From assembly GCA_963721075.1 (NCBI GenBank), contig CAVRHV010000004.1, positions 32,306 to 96,305 on the forward strand: a stretch of 64,000 bases of DNA. The letters run 5' to 3'. The notes under the pieces were generated by a model. It was given only the letters and a program-made list of their open reading frames with translations, was not told the DNA's origin and made no database searches. Within the stretch, counting starts at the first letter, position 1; each line of letters starts with the position of its first letter. This stretch comes from DATFVA01 sp963721075 (GTDB lineage Bacteria > Bacteroidota > Ignavibacteria > Ignavibacteriales > Ignavibacteriaceae). A program made the position numbers and the translations under genes. Positions 7,341 through 16,561 of this stretch are shown in pieces.

Positions 7341-9236
7341 TTATTGAATATTCCTTTCTATCTCATACATATTGTCAGAAAGATTGCTGTCGGGTATATA
7401 AGCTTCGCCCAGCAGGACACGTGCAACAGTCTTCAGCGCCTGAAATTCAACTTTAATGGTATTCGCGTCCTCCCAAACTGAAGTCGGTTTGTAAACTGAA
7501 TCCTTCGTACCATCGGAATAGATGAAGGTAATGACTACAGGGACGGGAAGCTGCCCTTTTCTTTCAACTTCAACCGATATTTTATTGCCGGTCTGTACTA
7601 CATTTTTTATTCCGAGATCTGCGTAGTCGCGTTTAAAATACCACGGCTTCCAGAACCACATCAGATCTTTACCAACGGACCTATTGAACGAAAAGAAATA
7701 ATCATAGGGCATCGGGTGTTTGCCATGCCAGCTATCCATAAAAGTGTGAAGAGCCTTAAGGAATGTTTTATTACCGAGAGCATCCTGTAGGAACAGGTAA
7801 GACAAACCGGGACGTGTATAAGCAGCAGTCCTGTAAGGTCTGTAGCTCATATTATCGGTGGTTACGAATAAAGGAATATCATTTTCTGTCCCTGCATAAG
7901 TACTAAAGTTCTCCGCTTCCCTGTCAAGTCTTCTCCTGTCGTGCAGCAGTTTTAGTTCGAGGTCTGTAGGAAGAAATACTGCCCAGCCTTCATCCATCCA
8001 GGCGTATTTCTGTTCATTCGTTCCCATATAAAAAGGAAAATATTGATGAGCATTCTCGTGGGATGTTAACCCTACAGTACTCCGGTATGATTCTGTACTT
8101 CCGTCATTTATCAGCATAGGGAACTCCATACCTCCTGAACCATTGAATACTGTAAATGAAGGAAATGGAAAAGGTACTGCCGGCATCTCAGTTGAGAAAT
8201 AATCAATACACTGACGTGCAATATCGGCAACACCATAAAAGTCCTTGGATTCCTTTTTATATACTGCAGCTATATATACTCTTCTCCCGGGCTCTACCTC
8301 AAGACTCACACCGTCCCATAGATAATGATCGCTGGTTCCGTAAACTACATCGGTAACATTTTCAGCTTTATATTTCCATGTATTCAGCGGCCTGCTATGA
8401 TTGAATATATCTTTACCAAGATCTTTCTTCGATACTATATTCACAACACTATCGCTCATGAAAGCTGATTTATATCTTTTAAGATAATCCTTGGTAAACA
8501 CTTCTTCGGGATTTTGAAGAACACCGGTTCCCCATACGGCAAAAGTATTCGGTACGGTCAGCTCAACATCGTAGTTTGAAAAATCGTTGTAGAATTCCTG
8601 TATGCCGGTGTAGGGTATCATGTCCCAGCCGTCGATATCATCGTATACAGATACCTGCGGGTACCAGTATCCGATCAGAGCGGAGGTAGAATCATACATT
8701 CCCATACGAATGCTCTCCCCCGGAGGCATTGTAAAGTTCCAGTCAACATTAAGAGTAATTTCGGAATGCGGGACTACCGGATCATCCTTTACGCTTATAA
8801 TGAATAATGTACCTGCTGTACTGAATTTACTCAGATCGCTTAAATTCTGCTCTCTGCCATTTATTGAAAGATTTTCTATAATCATCCCTTCGGTTATAAG
8901 GTTTTCACTCAGGGGAAAATTCCTCGCGGCATTAGCTTTATTAATATTCTGATAAAGCCGGAGGACGATACGTTTTAGTGTGTCGGGACTATTATTGTGG
9001 TAAACGATGGTCTCCTTCCCTGTTAAAAGTCTGTCCGAAGGATTAAAGTCAGCCGTGATAGTATAATCGGATGAATTCTGCCAGTAATTGGGACCCGGTG
9101 TTCCGTCTAACGATCTTGTGCCTTTATTGTATGCATCCTGTATATTGCGCGGAATATATTCCTGCTGAGCAAAAGATATTTCCGCAGATACAAAAAGAAT
9201 TAATAACAGAACAGAGTAGTTCAGTGTGGTTTTCAT
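7341..9236 (-). CDS. Secreted M1-family metallopeptidase
   Basis: 631 residues from the ATG at 9236, which has a GGGAGGAAGGA ribosome-binding stretch; an upstream in-frame ATG at 9338 would run into ruvB and is rejected. A signal peptide (residues 1-24, ending 'AEISFAQ') is followed by an M1-like N-terminal beta domain and the gluzincin catalytic domain. The zinc motif is HENAH (residues 393-397) and the third ligand Glu is in 'WMDEGWAVF' (416). The exopeptidase motif GAMEN is replaced by GGMEF (368-372), as in divergent M1 members. A C-terminal beta segment follows and there is no T9SS sorting tail. It probably trims peptides in the periplasm; substrate unknown. It follows ruvB by 16 bp. Confidence 0.88.
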   Translation of the reverse strand: MKTTLNYSVLLLILFVSAEISFAQQEYIPRNIQDAYNKGTRSLDGTPGPNYWQNSSDYTITADFNPSDRLLTGKETIVYHNNSPDTLKRIVLRLYQNINKANAARNFPLSENLITEGMIIENLSINGREQNLSDLSKFSTAGTLFIISVKDDPVVPHSEITLNVDWNFTMPPGESIRMGMYDSTSALIGYWYPQVSVYDDIDGWDMIPYTGIQEFYNDFSNYDVELTVPNTFAVWGTGVLQNPEEVFTKDYLKRYKSAFMSDSVVNIVSKKDLGKDIFNHSRPLNTWKYKAENVTDVVYGTSDHYLWDGVSLEVEPGRRVYIAAVYKKESKDFYGVADIARQCIDYFSTEMPAVPFPFPSFTVFNGSGGMEFPMLINDGSTESYRSTVGLTSHENAHQYFPFYMGTNEQKYAWMDEGWAVFLPTDLELKLLHDRRRLDREAENFSTYAGTENDIPLFVTTDNMSYRPYRTAAYTRPGLSYLFLQDALGNKTFLKALHTFMDSWHGKHPMPYDYFFSFNRSVGKDLMWFWKPWYFKRDYADLGIKNVVQTGNKISVEVERKGQLPVPVVITFIYSDGTKDSVYKPTSVWEDANTIKVEFQALKTVARVLLGEAYIPDSNLSDNMYEIERNIQ

Positions 9237-9252
9237 TTGTTCCTTCCTCCCG

Positions 9253-10281
9253 CTATTCAAATAAGGAATCAGTACTTCCCTGGTTAAATTTTGTTTTGTT
9301 GAAACGTTTATAAGCAAGCGCAGTAGCTTCTCTTCCACGCGGCGTACGTTGAATGAATCCCTGCTGAATTAAGAAGGGTTCATATACTTCTTCAATAGTA
9401 CCCGCATCTTCATTAACCGCAACTGCTAAAGTGTTCAGTCCAACAGGACCGCCTTTATACTTTTCAATAATTGCCAGTATAATTTCTTTATCCATTTCAT
9501 CAAGTCCGAACTCATCCACCTCCAGCGCTTTCAAAGCTTTCTTAGCAATCGCAACATCAACAATTTTCTTATCATCATAATCTGCAAAGTCTCTTGTCCT
9601 GCGCAGAAGTCTGTTTGCAATACGCGGAGTTCCCCGCGATCTTTTTGCAATTTCCATTGCGGCGTCTTTTTCAATGCTGAGATTAAGAATTTTAGACGAA
9701 CGCTGTACTATAGAATGCAGAGTTTCCGACTCATAGTAATCCAGTCTGAATTTGATCCCGAACCGGTCCCTTAGAGGCGATGAAAGCATTCCTGCCCGGG
9801 TTGTTGCACCAACAAGTGTATATTTCGGCAGACTTATCTGAACTGTTCTTGCATTCGGTCCTGTATCGATCATTATATCAAGCTTATAATCCTCCATAGC
9901 AGAGTAAAGATATTCCTCTACCACAGGACTCAGACGGTGGATCTCATCTATAAATAAAACAGATTTCTCTTCGAGGTTGGTAAGCAGACCGGCAAGATCA
10001 CCCGGCTTCTCAAGTACCGGTCCCGAGGTTATCTTCAGCTTAACACCCATTTCATTTGCAATTATATGTGCCAGGGTAGTCTTGCCAAGTCCCGGAGGCC
10101 CTGTTAACAGAACATGATCCAGCGCTTCCTCTCTTTTGCGGGCTGCCGAAATAAAGACGTTCAGGTTATCGGTTATTTTACTCTGTCCTTTAAAGTCTTT
10201 CAGCTTCTTCGGTCTGAGGGTCTGCTCTACCTGTTTTTCCGAGTCATTAACTTCCGGATTAGTGGTATCTGATTTTCTCAT
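9253..10281 (-). CDS. ruvB: Holliday junction branch-migration ATPase RuvB
   Basis: 342 residues. N-terminal RuvB-specific 'LRPKKLKDFKGQ', Walker A 'GPPGLGKTT', Walker B 'VLFIDEIHRL', sensor region 'YTLVGATTRAGMLSSPLRDRFG', arginine-finger context and the C-terminal winged helix ('EPFLIQQGFIQRTPRGREAT') are all present. RuvB hexamers drive branch migration of Holliday junctions with RuvA and RuvC, neither of which is in the window. The gene begins directly after the preceding membrane protein gene (2 bp apart) and is followed closely by the M1 peptidase. Confidence 0.98.
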   Translation of the reverse strand: MRKSDTTNPEVNDSEKQVEQTLRPKKLKDFKGQSKITDNLNVFISAARKREEALDHVLLTGPPGLGKTTLAHIIANEMGVKLKITSGPVLEKPGDLAGLLTNLEEKSVLFIDEIHRLSPVVEEYLYSAMEDYKLDIMIDTGPNARTVQISLPKYTLVGATTRAGMLSSPLRDRFGIKFRLDYYESETLHSIVQRSSKILNLSIEKDAAMEIAKRSRGTPRIANRLLRRTRDFADYDDKKIVDVAIAKKALKALEVDEFGLDEMDKEIILAIIEKYKGGPVGLNTLAVAVNEDAGTIEEVYEPFLIQQGFIQRTPRGREATALAYKRFNKTKFNQGSTDSLFE

Positions 10282-10283
10282 CT

Positions 10284-11384
10284 TTACTGCGTAACGAGTT
10301 GTTTATTCTTGATTTTGAGTTTATGAATTACAATGACCATTAACGACATAAGGAGAATCATTCCCAGTGCAAAACCGACGGTATTCCAGGCGCTGAGACT
10401 TTCACCGAACAGCAGGATCAATCCCGGGTTCCAGGCACTGCCGTATAATATCATCAGGTGTACAATATATATCAATAGAGTGTTTCTTCCAACAAGGATG
10501 AGGAATCTCGGTATTGTCTCTGCCTTCAAAGAAATAAAAGAGACAACAGCATTAAGCATAAGCACAAAACCAAGTCGCATCAGTGAAAGTAAAGGACTAT
10601 CTGCCCAGGCTTCGAAACCAAGATTCCATTGAGTCTGCAGCACATAGTTTACCAGCAGGGCTCCTCCCAGCAATATTCCGCCGGCTATAAATATCCTTCC
10701 GCTGAACTTTGCAGTTTTAAATATCATCGGATTCTTTGCAAGATAGCTTCCCAATACTCCGCCGGCAATCACATAACCCACCCATGGAAACAGAGGGAAT
10801 AAAGAACCTGTTCCTTTATAAAAATACCCTGCTATCGGAAACGGAAGAAATTCCTTCCAGCCTATATTCGCAAAAAAGGGGTGAACCAGGAAGAAGAATA
10901 ATGCGCCGATAGTAAAAACCAGGTAATCATGCAGATTAAATTTCTCTGCAATCCAGGCGCATACCAACAGGAAGAAAATACCCATACCTATGCACTGAAG
11001 TACGTCAACCGCCATAAATATATGCCACTGATCGGCAGTGACCTGAGAAAAATCTACTACTGTAGCTGTTGGATACCTTAGAAGATAGCCCAGTACCAGA
11101 AGTAAAAGCACGCGCTTGTAGCCTTTTTTAACCCGTGGATTAGTTTTGTAGGGTTCTTTGATAAGCCTAAAGAGATAGGTAAAAACAGTACCTGCCGAAA
11201 ACATAAAGATAGGGGCAGTCATCCCCCTCATAAAAAGCCAGATCGTATAAATCGGGAAATCAGCGCTCCTGTAGGAATTGGCAAGAAGTACGTCTGTAGT
11301 ATGTCCCTGAACCATTTGAAGAACAGCGAAAGCCCGCATAAGATCTATAAAAATAATGCGGTTCTTCTGGGAACTATGAGTCAT
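10284..11384 (-). CDS. Polytopic membrane protein, acyltransferase-3/DUF1624-like
   Basis: About 366 residues from the ATG at 11384 ('MTHSSQKNRIIFIDLMRAFAV'); a further in-frame ATG at 11432 is possible but gives an unlikely leader. About ten hydrophobic segments span the length. The N-terminus 'RIIFIDLMRAFAVLQMVQGH' resembles the Arg/Asp/His-bearing first helix of membrane acyltransferases (acyltransferase-3 or the heparan-alpha-glucosaminide acetyltransferase-like DUF1624 group). Such proteins move acyl groups from cytoplasmic donors onto envelope glycans; the acceptor here is unknown. The gene sits immediately upstream of ruvB and probably shares its transcript. Confidence 0.62.
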   Translation of the reverse strand: MTHSSQKNRIIFIDLMRAFAVLQMVQGHTTDVLLANSYRSADFPIYTIWLFMRGMTAPIFMFSAGTVFTYLFRLIKEPYKTNPRVKKGYKRVLLLLVLGYLLRYPTATVVDFSQVTADQWHIFMAVDVLQCIGMGIFFLLVCAWIAEKFNLHDYLVFTIGALFFFLVHPFFANIGWKEFLPFPIAGYFYKGTGSLFPLFPWVGYVIAGGVLGSYLAKNPMIFKTAKFSGRIFIAGGILLGGALLVNYVLQTQWNLGFEAWADSPLLSLMRLGFVLMLNAVVSFISLKAETIPRFLILVGRNTLLIYIVHLMILYGSAWNPGLILLFGESLSAWNTVGFALGMILLMSLMVIVIHKLKIKNKQLVTQ

Positions 11385-11454
11385 TAATATTCCGGTAAAT
11401 ACTGGTGAACTTAAAGAAGGAAAAATAACCAATAGTGACTAAAAAAAGAATATA

Positions 11455-11485
11455 TAAAAAAAATGCCTGTCGGTATGACAGGCAT
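11455..11485 (-). terminator. Intrinsic terminator of the hsp20-dnaK-hsp20 cluster
   Basis: Arms ATGCCTGTC and GACAGGCAT (11463-11485) with a 5-nt loop, followed on the minus strand by eight or more T residues, form a textbook rho-independent terminator 27 bp after the last hsp20 gene. Confidence 0.9.
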
Positions 11486-11511
11486 CTTGTTTTTATCAGC
11501 GTAAACGGCTT

Positions 11512-11913
11512 TTATTTAATGCTGATCGTTCTTGGTTTTACCCTGTCATGTTTTGGCAGAGTCACAACCAGCTGGCCGTTCTCAAATCTTGCAGATATTT
11601 TTGTTTCATCGATAGTATCTGAAATCTTGAATCTGCGGAAGAAGTGTCCTGTTTCTTTTTCCTTAAGAATGAATCTCCTGTTCAGCACATCCTGGTAATC
11701 GATCTTACCAAAGATCAGCATTGAACCTTCTTCAATCTTCAGGTTCACATCTTCTTTTTTTACTCCGGGCATATCTGCTGTAAGAACGAATTCTTCATTT
11801 GTCTCGTAGATATCTACAAGAGGAGCATAGCTTCCTTCATTCGTCAGAAGATCTTCCCACGATTGTTTTTCTTCTTTAACTTCAACAGCTTCGTTATTAT
11901 GGTTATCGTTCAT
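11512..11913 (-). CDS. Small heat-shock protein Hsp20 (second copy in cluster)
   Basis: 133 residues with a core alpha-crystallin domain (about residues 28-133): 'PLVDIYETNEEFVLTADMPGVKKEDVNLKIEEG' in sense and the conserved 'FENGQLVVTLPK' near the C-terminus. It ends with an I-x-I-like 'RTISIK'. Small heat-shock proteins hold unfolding proteins for DnaK-dependent refolding. The central region contains 'RRFILKEKETGHFFRRFKISDTID', typical of the family. It follows dnaK by 69 bp, with a strong hairpin in between, and is terminated by the hairpin at 11455-11485. Confidence 0.95.
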   Translation of the reverse strand: MNDNHNNEAVEVKEEKQSWEDLLTNEGSYAPLVDIYETNEEFVLTADMPGVKKEDVNLKIEEGSMLIFGKIDYQDVLNRRFILKEKETGHFFRRFKISDTIDETKISARFENGQLVVTLPKHDRVKPRTISIK

Positions 11914-11951
11914 CTTTTTCTCCTTGGTTTTTATATATAAACTCTGTAATG

Positions 11952-11974
11952 GGATGCGGCTCAGGGCCGCATCC
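11952..11974 (-). other. Intercistronic hairpin between dnaK and hsp20
   Basis: Arms GGATGCGGC and GCCGCATCC enclose a 5-nt loop in the dnaK-hsp20 gap. There is no T tract after it on the minus strand, so it may stabilise the dnaK mRNA end or attenuate read-through rather than terminate fully. Confidence 0.6.
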
Positions 11975-11982
11975 TGTAATCA

Positions 11983-13932
11983 TTATTTCTTGTCTTTATT
12001 TTTTTCTTCTTCTTCGTCGACCACTTCGTAAGATGCATCCTGTACATTTTCCTTACCTGCCTCAGTCTCGCCGCCCTGCTGCTGTCCGCCTGGTGCTCCC
12101 TGTCCCGGTGCAGCCTGACCCTGAGGTCCGCCGGTCTGACTGTAAAGCTTGGAAGCGATCTCGTTCCAGACTTTACTCAGAGAATCGGTAGCAGTTTTCA
12201 TCTGATCTGTATTGTTCGAAGAAATAGCTTCTTCAACTTTCTTGATTTCTGCCTCAAGTCTTGTTTTATCATCCGAAGCCAGCTTGTCTTTCATCTCTTC
12301 CATCTGTTTCTTCGTCTGGAAAACGAGACTATCAGCCTGGTTCTTCACCTCCACAGCTTCTTTCTTCTTCTTATCTTCCGCAGCATGTTCTTTAGCATCA
12401 TTTTTCATTTTTTCTACTTCATCTTTGCTCAATCCGCTGGATGAAGTGATCCTGATACTCTGTTCTTTGCCTGAAGCCTTATCTTTCGCATTAACATGCA
12501 GTATACCGTTGGCATCAATATCAAATGTTACTTCTATCTGAGGTACGCCGCGTGGTGCCGGTGGAATTCCGTCGAGGTGGAATCTTCCAAGCGACCTGTT
12601 ATCGGCTGCCATCTGTCTTTCACCCTGAAGTACATTGATCTCTACAGAAGGCTGATTGTCTGATGCCGTCGAAAAGATCTCGCTCTTCTTGGTCGGGATT
12701 GTAGTATTAGCTTCGATAAGTCTGGTTGCAACGCCGCCGAGAGTCTCAATTCCAAGTGAAAGAGGAGTAACATCAAGAAGCAGAACGTCTTTTACGTCTC
12801 CTGCAAGTACACCTCCCTGAATTGATGCACCGATAGCTACAACTTCGTCAGGATTAACACCTTTGTGGGGCTCACGGTTGAAGAGCTTCTTAACAAGCTC
12901 CTGAACCATCGGAATCCTTGTAGAACCACCGACGAGTATAACTTCGTTAACCTGATCGGGAGTAACACCCGCATCTTTCATTGCTTTTTCGCACGGGGTT
13001 TTTGTTCTCTGTACAAGGTCATCTATCAGCTGTTCAAATTTCGATCTTGACAGATTAATGTTTAAGTGCTTGGGACCTTCCTGAGTAGCAGTGATAAACG
13101 GAAGGTTTACATCCGTTGAAGAGGATGATGATAATTCGATCTTTGCTTTCTCGGCAGCTTCTTTCAATCTCTGCAGAGCCATCGGATCTTTTCTTAAATC
13201 AATGCTTTCCTGTTTCTTGAATTCATCTGCAAGAAAATCAATTACTCTCTGATCAAAGTCATCTCCTCCTAAGTGTCCGTCGCCATTCGTCGATTTCACT
13301 TCGAAAACGCCGTCGCCGAGCTGAAGAATTGAGATATCGAAAGTACCGCCGCCAAGGTCATATACAGCAACTGTATGATCGGAGGTCTTTTTATCAAGTC
13401 CGTATGCCAGTGCCGCAGCAGTTGGCTCGTTGATTATTCTTCTTACCTGAAGCCCTGCGATCTCGCCGGCATCTTTTGTTGCCTGGCGCTGCGAATCGTT
13501 GAAGTATGCAGGAACTGTAATAACAGCTTCGGTTACTTCCTGTCCCAGGTATTCTTCGGCGGTTTTCTTCATCTTCTGAAGTATCATCGCGCTTATTTCA
13601 GGCGGAGAATAAACTCTGTCGCCTATCTTTACACGTGCTGTATCGTTGTCTCCTGAAATAACTTCATAAGGTACTTTTCCTTTTTCATCCGTCACTTCAT
13701 TGATCTTTCTTCCCATAAACCTTTTGATTGAGAAGACCGTCTGCTTTGGATTTGTAATTGCCTGTCGTTTTGCAGGCTGACCAACCAGTCTCTCTCCTGA
13801 TTTTGTAAATGCAACAACTGAAGGAGTTGTACGTCCTCCTTCCGAATTGGGGATTACCACCGGGTCGTTACCTTCCATAACCGCTACGCAGGAATTTGTG
13901 GTTCCTAAGTCTATTCCAATTATCTTACCCAT
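11983..13932 (-). CDS. dnaK: Molecular chaperone DnaK (Hsp70)
   Basis: 649 residues. The N-terminal nucleotide-binding domain starts 'KIIGIDLGTTNSCVAVMEG' and includes 'AVITVPAYFNDSQRQATKDA', 'RIINEPTAAALAYGLDKK', 'VYDLGGGTFDISIL' and 'ILVGGSTRIPMVQ'. The substrate-binding domain carries 'DVTPLSLGIETLGG', and the glycine/glutamine-rich lid ends in the acidic 'EVVDEEEEKNKDKK' tail. DnaK folds and rescues cytosolic proteins with DnaJ and GrpE, neither of which is in the window. It lies between two hsp20 genes on the same strand, 69 bp after the first, so all three probably respond to heat together. Confidence 0.99.
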   Translation of the reverse strand: MGKIIGIDLGTTNSCVAVMEGNDPVVIPNSEGGRTTPSVVAFTKSGERLVGQPAKRQAITNPKQTVFSIKRFMGRKINEVTDEKGKVPYEVISGDNDTARVKIGDRVYSPPEISAMILQKMKKTAEEYLGQEVTEAVITVPAYFNDSQRQATKDAGEIAGLQVRRIINEPTAAALAYGLDKKTSDHTVAVYDLGGGTFDISILQLGDGVFEVKSTNGDGHLGGDDFDQRVIDFLADEFKKQESIDLRKDPMALQRLKEAAEKAKIELSSSSSTDVNLPFITATQEGPKHLNINLSRSKFEQLIDDLVQRTKTPCEKAMKDAGVTPDQVNEVILVGGSTRIPMVQELVKKLFNREPHKGVNPDEVVAIGASIQGGVLAGDVKDVLLLDVTPLSLGIETLGGVATRLIEANTTIPTKKSEIFSTASDNQPSVEINVLQGERQMAADNRSLGRFHLDGIPPAPRGVPQIEVTFDIDANGILHVNAKDKASGKEQSIRITSSSGLSKDEVEKMKNDAKEHAAEDKKKKEAVEVKNQADSLVFQTKKQMEEMKDKLASDDKTRLEAEIKKVEEAISSNNTDQMKTATDSLSKVWNEIASKLYSQTGGPQGQAAPGQGAPGGQQQGGETEAGKENVQDASYEVVDEEEEKNKDKK

Positions 13933-14001
13933 TCTAAAACTCCTTCCTGTTTTGTATTAATGACCACGTTCGTCATCTTCTGTTCTTTATTTGATATTAT
14001 T

Positions 14002-14436
14002 TTATTTGATTTCAATGTTTCTTTCTTTCGTCGTTTTAACTTCTCGTTTTCCAATTGCTATTTTCAATATGCCGTTCTCAAATTGCGCTTCAACGTTATC
14101 GGGATTTATATCTTCGGGAAGCGAAAAACTTCTTGAGAAGTCGCCATAAATAATTTCATTTCTGAAATACTGTTTGTTCTGATCTTCGTTCTCTTCTTTC
14201 TTCTTACTTCCGCTGATCGTTAGTATGTTATCCTGCAGCGATATCTTCATATCTTCTTTTCTGAGTCCCGGAATCTCGGCCTCAATAAATATATTCTGAT
14301 CATCGGCATAGATATCTACTCTGGGACTAAATGAAAATCCCATATCGATATTTGCCGGAAATTCACCAAAAAATTTGTGCAGCCTGTTGTTAAGGTTGTC
14401 TAATTCCCTTAACGGCTCAAATTTTACAAATGTCAT
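14002..14436 (-). CDS. Small heat-shock protein Hsp20 (first copy in cluster)
   Basis: 144 residues with a short N-terminal arm ('FEPLRELDNLNNRLHKFFGE') and an alpha-crystallin domain ('VDIYADDQNIFIEAEIPGL', 'KEDMKISLQDNILTISGSKK', 'FENGILKIAIGK'). It ends 'RNIEIK', an I-x-I-type tail. The two Hsp20 proteins in this cluster are divergent from each other rather than recent copies. As first gene of the cluster it sits next to the 262-bp intergenic region shared with the divergently transcribed birA, which holds several dyads. Confidence 0.95.
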   Translation of the reverse strand: MTFVKFEPLRELDNLNNRLHKFFGEFPANIDMGFSFSPRVDIYADDQNIFIEAEIPGLRKEDMKISLQDNILTISGSKKKEENEDQNKQYFRNEIIYGDFSRSFSLPEDINPDNVEAQFENGILKIAIGKREVKTTKERNIEIK

Positions 14437-14573
14437 CTTCGTATTCTCCTATAATGTCTTATTAAACCTGTATATATTTACTCAATCGATATGCCATTCT
14501 TTCAAATACCTGTAACTCATTTATTCACAATACCTTACCGCTTCGGGCCTCTTAAATGGCGGTGTGACTATAT

Positions 14574-14629
14574 GGCAGACAGTCTGCCGTTTTGTCATAC
14601 TCAATATGAAAGTGACAATCAGTGTGTCA
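14574..14629. promoter_or_regulatory. Candidate operator region upstream of the heat-shock cluster
   Basis: In the intergenic region between hsp20 and birA is a near-perfect dyad, GGCAGAC-A-GTCTGCC (14574-14588). It is followed by TGTCA (14593), TGACA (14613) and TGTCA (14625) boxes; the last two form TGACA-N7-TGTCA. No CIRCE element (HrcA site) is visible. The position, about 140-190 bp from the hsp20 start and 70-125 bp from birA, fits an operator, but the regulator is unknown. Confidence 0.4.
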
Positions 14630-14698
14630 TATTCAATTATATCTTAATTTCTGGAAATATTTTTTTATTTTAGGTACCCATTTAACTGAAGGAAATAA

Positions 14699-15475
14699 AT
14701 GTTCGATCTGGAGCTTTTTGATATTAAACTGGATACTGAAGTAATCGGAAGAAATTTTATATATGCCGAGGAAGTAGATTCCACTAACAGCGTACTTCTC
14801 GATAAATCCAACAGTAAATTTGATATAGACGGTACTGTAGTTCTAAGCGAGAAGCAGAATGAAGGGCGGGGACGAAAAGACAGGGTTTGGTACAGCACAA
14901 AGGGTATGAATCTTACTTTCTCAATTCTGCTGAAAGACAGGGATTTTATCGGAAGAAGAATCAATCTTATAAATTTTACTTCTTCGCTGGCCGTCGCAAT
15001 GGCTATTGAAAATCTTTATCAGCTGAAAATTGAACTGAAATGGCCCAACGATGTTTTGATCACCGGAAAAAAGACAGCAGGCATCCTTATCGAGTCTTCT
15101 TCGGCGGGTAAGAAAATTGAAAGAGTTGTTACGGGAATAGGAATAAATGTTAATCAGACTTCCTTCCAGGGTATTTATAAAATTCCTCCCACATCCATTA
15201 AACAGGAATCAGGAAATAATATCGACCGCGAAGTGCTTCTTGCCGAGGTTCTTAATATATTCGAGGAAATTCTGCAGTGGATTGATGATAAACCGAATGA
15301 GATATTAAAGGACTGGAAGGCCAGGTGCAGAATGATAGGTGAAAAGATCTCTGTTACCGAGGGTGACCAGGTTAGATACGGGATCTTCGACGATATCGAT
15401 GATGAGGGCTTTCTTATACTGAAAACAGGCAGAAAGTTTGAAAAGATCTATTTCGGCGACGTAAGTATCGGTTAA
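14699..15475 (+). CDS. birA: Biotin--[acetyl-CoA-carboxylase] ligase BirA
   Basis: 258 residues. The catalytic domain shows 'DSTNSVLL' near the start, the biotinyl-AMP loop 'GRGRKDRVW', 'LTFSILLK', the hallmark 'LKWPNDVLI', 'KTAGILIESS' and 'GIGINVNQT'. A small C-terminal SH3-like domain follows. There is no N-terminal DNA-binding domain, so it is a monofunctional (class I) ligase. It biotinylates the carboxyl-carrier protein of acetyl-CoA carboxylase, whose AccD subunit is encoded about 2 kb away. It is 26 bp upstream of coaX, and the two are probably co-transcribed. The start is preceded by GAAGGAAA. Confidence 0.96.
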   Translation: MFDLELFDIKLDTEVIGRNFIYAEEVDSTNSVLLDKSNSKFDIDGTVVLSEKQNEGRGRKDRVWYSTKGMNLTFSILLKDRDFIGRRINLINFTSSLAVAMAIENLYQLKIELKWPNDVLITGKKTAGILIESSSAGKKIERVVTGIGINVNQTSFQGIYKIPPTSIKQESGNNIDREVLLAEVLNIFEEILQWIDDKPNEILKDWKARCRMIGEKISVTEGDQVRYGIFDDIDDEGFLILKTGRKFEKIYFGDVSIG

Positions 15476-15501
15476 ATTTTTCTAAATTAGACGCTAAAAT
15501 T

Positions 15502-16242
15502 ATGTTCCTTGCCTGCGACATAGGCAATTCATATATAAAGACCGGATTGTTTGAAGGAGACAAACTTTCACAAGCCTTCTCTTTTCAGGATGTTGACCGG
15601 CTGAGAAAAATCCTTTCGGAAAACAATATTTCAGCAGCCGGGATTTCATCAGTAGTACCGCTAAAAACTGAAAAGATTCTGGGCTTTCCGGAATTCAGCA
15701 GCATCCCCTTTCATTTAATTACCCACAGCTCATCTTTCAATCTGAAGATAAACTATAAAACGCCTGAAACTCTCGGCGTTGACAGACTTTGTTCCGCAGA
15801 GGGGGCATATTTCCTTAATAATGGAGTTAAGGAAAATGAAATTCTGCTTTCAGTAGATATGGGCACCGCCACTACGATAAATATTATCATGCATCCCGGT
15901 GAATTTATAGGCGGAGTGATTGCACCGGGAGTTACGATGATGGGCCATGCCCTGCATTCCTTTACAGCTCAGCTGCCTGAAGTAAGCTTCGATGAATATG
16001 ATGTGAATATCGGAAGTTCTACAAAGTCATCGATTGCAAGCGGACTCATCAACTCGACGCTGGGATTGATCGACAGAATATCAGGTTACCTAAAACAATC
16101 TTACAATACCGATAATATCAAGATCTACCTCACCGGCGGCAATGCCGAAAAACTTATCCCCCATATGAATATAAAATTCACTTACGAGAAAAACCTCGTT
16201 TTATATGGAATCAAATCTATCTGCAGATTGAATATCCCTTAA
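15502..16242 (+). CDS. coaX: Type III pantothenate kinase CoaX
   Basis: 246 residues of the ASKHA fold: phosphate-1 motif 'ACDIGNSYIKTGLF', 'TLGVDRLCSAEGAYF', the catalytic 'LSVDMGTATTINII', 'FIGGVIAPGVTMM' and C-terminal 'IYLTGGNAEKL'. It phosphorylates pantothenate, the first step in CoA synthesis. The pantothenate-forming enzyme PanC is encoded convergently just downstream, so consecutive pathway steps are clustered. It is likely co-transcribed with birA. Confidence 0.96.
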   Translation: MFLACDIGNSYIKTGLFEGDKLSQAFSFQDVDRLRKILSENNISAAGISSVVPLKTEKILGFPEFSSIPFHLITHSSSFNLKINYKTPETLGVDRLCSAEGAYFLNNGVKENEILLSVDMGTATTINIIMHPGEFIGGVIAPGVTMMGHALHSFTAQLPEVSFDEYDVNIGSSTKSSIASGLINSTLGLIDRISGYLKQSYNTDNIKIYLTGGNAEKLIPHMNIKFTYEKNLVLYGIKSICRLNIP

Positions 16243-16561
16243 TTTTTGTCGTCACTGTAAACAAAATCCCGGGAAATACTAAATCCTATTATACTTAATT
16301 ATTTCCTGCGTGAATCGGTTATCACAGTTTTCATCAGGTTAATGAGTGGTACCTGTCCTCTTATTTGCTCGGAGAAAAGACGGTTCAAAGACGGTTCAAC
16401 GCATAATTCGGTGAGTTTATTGCTGAAAATTTAAACAGATTTGTTGAAAAGTTATACAACCATTTGAGGGTAATTATAAAGGATTTATTGACCGATACAT
16501 GATATAATTTTTAGAAGTTAAGTTCAAATAAGAGATGATAGGATGCCGGATACCAGTAAAA
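16243..16561. other. Intergenic region between convergent coaX and panC
   Basis: 319 bp with no credible gene. It contains an 11-bp direct duplication (AAAGACGGTTC twice in a row near 16377-16398) and a weak long-loop inverted repeat GGAAATA/TATTTCC (about 16273-16315). No strong intrinsic terminator is seen for either gene. Confidence 0.5.

Noticed and set aside
9237..9338. Upstream ATG for the M1 peptidase
   Set aside because: It would overlap ruvB by 86 bp and push the signal peptide inside; ATG 9236 has a strong ribosome-binding site and starts directly at the signal peptide.
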